Shown here one piece after another: positions 62,936 through 64,000 of a stretch of DNA of 64,000 bases (its first letter is position 1; every line of letters begins with the position of its first letter). Source of the DNA: Pedobacter cryophilus. Lineage in GTDB: Bacteria; Bacteroidota; Bacteroidia; Sphingobacteriales; Sphingobacteriaceae. The notes below the pieces were generated by a model that had not been told where the DNA came from, made no database searches, and was given only the letters and a program-made list of their open reading frames with translations. The stretch lies in the NCBI RefSeq assembly GCF_005116455.1, contig NZ_SWBP01000003.1, forward strand, positions 434,012-498,011, written 5' to 3'. The translations under genes were made by a program, and so were the position numbers.

Positions 62936-64000
62936 AAACCTCTCCTTTTCATTTCCTTAGCAATCAAACTCAACTCTCTTCCCATTTGCCCTGCAATGGC
63001 GGTATTTTCTTCCGCTCTTCTAAACAAATAAGGTAAAACAGCTTTAACTGGCCCATAAGGCACATATTTAGCCACATTATAACCAGCGTTGGAAAGGTTA
63101 AAGCTCAAATTATCACTCATGCCTAAAAGCTGAGAAAAATAAACTTGGCTTTGGTGATGCGGAATTTGTTGTTGCTCCATTTTTTCAGTCAATAACAAAC
63201 AGCTGTGTTGGTTATGTGTACCGGCAACAAAAGAAATTTGGTTTAAATGATCCACACAAAAAGCTACTGCCAAATCATAATCTCTATCTGTACTGGCTTT
63301 ATCAGGCTGTATTGGAGAAGAATAACCCATCTCTTCTGCTCTTCTACGCTCTTTTTCCATATAAGCCCCACGTACTAGTTTTGCACCCAATAAAAAACCT
63401 TCTACTTGGGCTAAAGTGGTATCGCTAATCAAATCGGCTAATTTATCATGTCTGTATAACTGATAAGTGTTAAAAATAATGGCTTTCTCTTTATTAAACT
63501 TTCGCATCATTTGTAAAGCCAAATCATCAATTACTTCCTGAATCCAGCTTTCTTCGGCATCTATCATCAAATGTTTTTGCGCATCATAAGCTGTTTTGCA
63601 AATATTTTCCACTCGGCTTAAAGCCTTTTCCCACTCTAATTTTTCATAATCTTTAAGCTCTTCTTTGGCATTTATTTTCTGCAACAATCCAAACCTAGCA
63701 ATTCCGGTAACTTTAAACACACAAAAGGGAATAGCCGTTGGCATTTCTACAGCTTTTTTTATGGTATTAATAATTTCTTGCGCCGTTAAATCAAAAACTA
63801 ATTCCTCATCCTCACCTTCTACCGAATAATCTAAAATAGTTCCTACACCTGCATCAGCTAACTTTTTTATGGTTTGAGTGCATTCGGCAATGGTTTCTCC
63901 ACCACAAAATTGCTTAAAAATGGTAGCCTTAATTAACCCAGAAATTGGCAATTTAATGGCCAAAGCCGCTTTAGTAAAAAACGGACCTATTTTTACCAAG
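62932..64000 (-). CDS. Proline dehydrogenase, 5' end cut by window edge
   Basis: Oxidises proline to pyrroline-5-carboxylate with FAD. About 355 residues are inside the window and the frame is open to the right edge. The apparent start is a TTG codon reading GKxF-like sequence, so roughly 30-45 N-terminal residues should lie beyond. Family motifs: IFKQFCGGETIAECTQTI, TILDYSVEGED, KHLMIDAEESWIQEVID, NTYQLYRHDKLADLI and KLVRGAYMEKERRRAEEMGY (FAD/substrate lysine and arginines), then VAGTHNQHSCLLL and a C-terminal YVPYGPVKAVLPYLFRRAEEN. It is a monofunctional enzyme of Bacteroidota length. Its TAG stop lies in the palindromic repeat. Confidence 0.93.
   Translation of the reverse strand, partial: LVKIGPFFTKAALAIKLPISGLIKATIFKQFCGGETIAECTQTIKKLADAGVGTILDYSVEGEDEELVFDLTAQEIINTIKKAVEMPTAIPFCVFKVTGIARFGLLQKINAKEELKDYEKLEWEKALSRVENICKTAYDAQKHLMIDAEESWIQEVIDDLALQMMRKFNKEKAIIFNTYQLYRHDKLADLISDTTLAQVEGFLLGAKLVRGAYMEKERRRAEEMGYSSPIQPDKASTDRDYDLAVAFCVDHLNQISFVAGTHNQHSCLLLTEKMEQQQIPHHQSQVYFSQLLGMSDNLSFNLSNAGYNVAKYVPYGPVKAVLPYLFRRAEENTAIAGQMGRELSLIAKEMKRRGL

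Noticed and set aside
63997-63999. TTG at the right edge as the true start of proline dehydrogenase
   Set aside because: The protein begins inside a conserved region and the frame is open to the edge, so the start lies outside the window.
1-64000. CRISPR array, rRNA genes, insertion-sequence transposase or prophage
   Set aside because: No regularly spaced short repeats, no rRNA-like sequence, and no transposase, integrase or phage structural gene was recognised.

Overview
The window is AT-rich chromosomal DNA from a Bacteroidota bacterium, most likely a Pedobacter-like member of the Sphingobacteriales. Supporting signs are the TTG-N19-TAnnTTTG type promoter ahead of the tRNAs, a MurF that looks like the Bacteroidota MurF/alanine-racemase type, a type IX secretion trio (gliding-type C-terminal signal, PorP/SprF, OmpA-WD40 protein), an HYC_CC_PP-type protein with a CusA system, and a pyrG-yidC pair of Bacteroidota type. 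The genus is an inference; there is no rRNA here.

Layout. 1-2.7 kb: 5' part of murF (minus), recX, a broken tRNA half, tRNA-Gly, tRNA-Leu, a GIY-YIG nuclease ORF and a partial tandem copy of the tRNA-end/terminator/GIY-YIG unit. 2.9-13.8 kb: a secreted M28 peptidase; an aldehyde dehydrogenase plus DUF779 protein with a divergent AraC activator; a TolC-HlyD-ABC export operon with a divergent LysR regulator and a strikingly degenerate ATPase domain; one unknown protein. 14-17.5 kb: pyrG and yidC.

18-44.2 kb is a large exopolysaccharide (EPS) locus. It starts with a stand-alone receiver protein and an initiating sugar-phosphate transferase that carries an N-terminal pseudo-receiver domain. A type IX secretion operon (lectin-like adhesin, PorP/SprF, OmpA-type protein) lies inside it. 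A plus-strand operon follows (short TolC-like protein, Wzc-like co-polymerase, glycosyltransferases, Wzy-like polymerase, acetyltransferase, a 43-residue membrane protein). A minus-strand run holds a fucosyltransferase-like GT11, a Wzx flippase, an unknown protein, GT2 and GT8. A four-gene minus-strand operon encodes a membrane protein, a receiver-PP2C phosphatase, a STAS antagonist and an RsbW-like ATP-binding protein, a complete partner-switching module. Two more GT2 genes close the locus. No Wza-type outer-membrane exporter is present; the TolC-like protein is the only candidate. The parts suggest an EPS made by a Wzx/Wzy-type route under a dedicated phospho-switch.

44.3-53.7 kb holds secreted and cytoplasmic metabolic genes: two S9 peptidases, an M14-like peptidase, a SpmA-SpmB fusion, methylglyoxal synthase, an AHSA1-type protein and small unknowns. 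53.9-61.9 kb is a Cu(I)/Ag(I)-type efflux operon: a small cysteine-containing protein, CusA split into two overlapping frames, a TolC-type channel, two successive CusB-like lipoproteins with metal-binding N-termini, and a DUF3347 lipoprotein. 61.9-64 kb: a tandem non-coding repeat, a HAD phosphatase, a palindromic repeat that supplies stop codons to both flanking genes, and a proline dehydrogenase cut by the window edge.

The most interesting parts are the EPS locus with its own partner-switching module and pseudo-receiver transferase, the tRNA-linked GIY-YIG duplication, the degenerate ABC ATPase and the split CusA.
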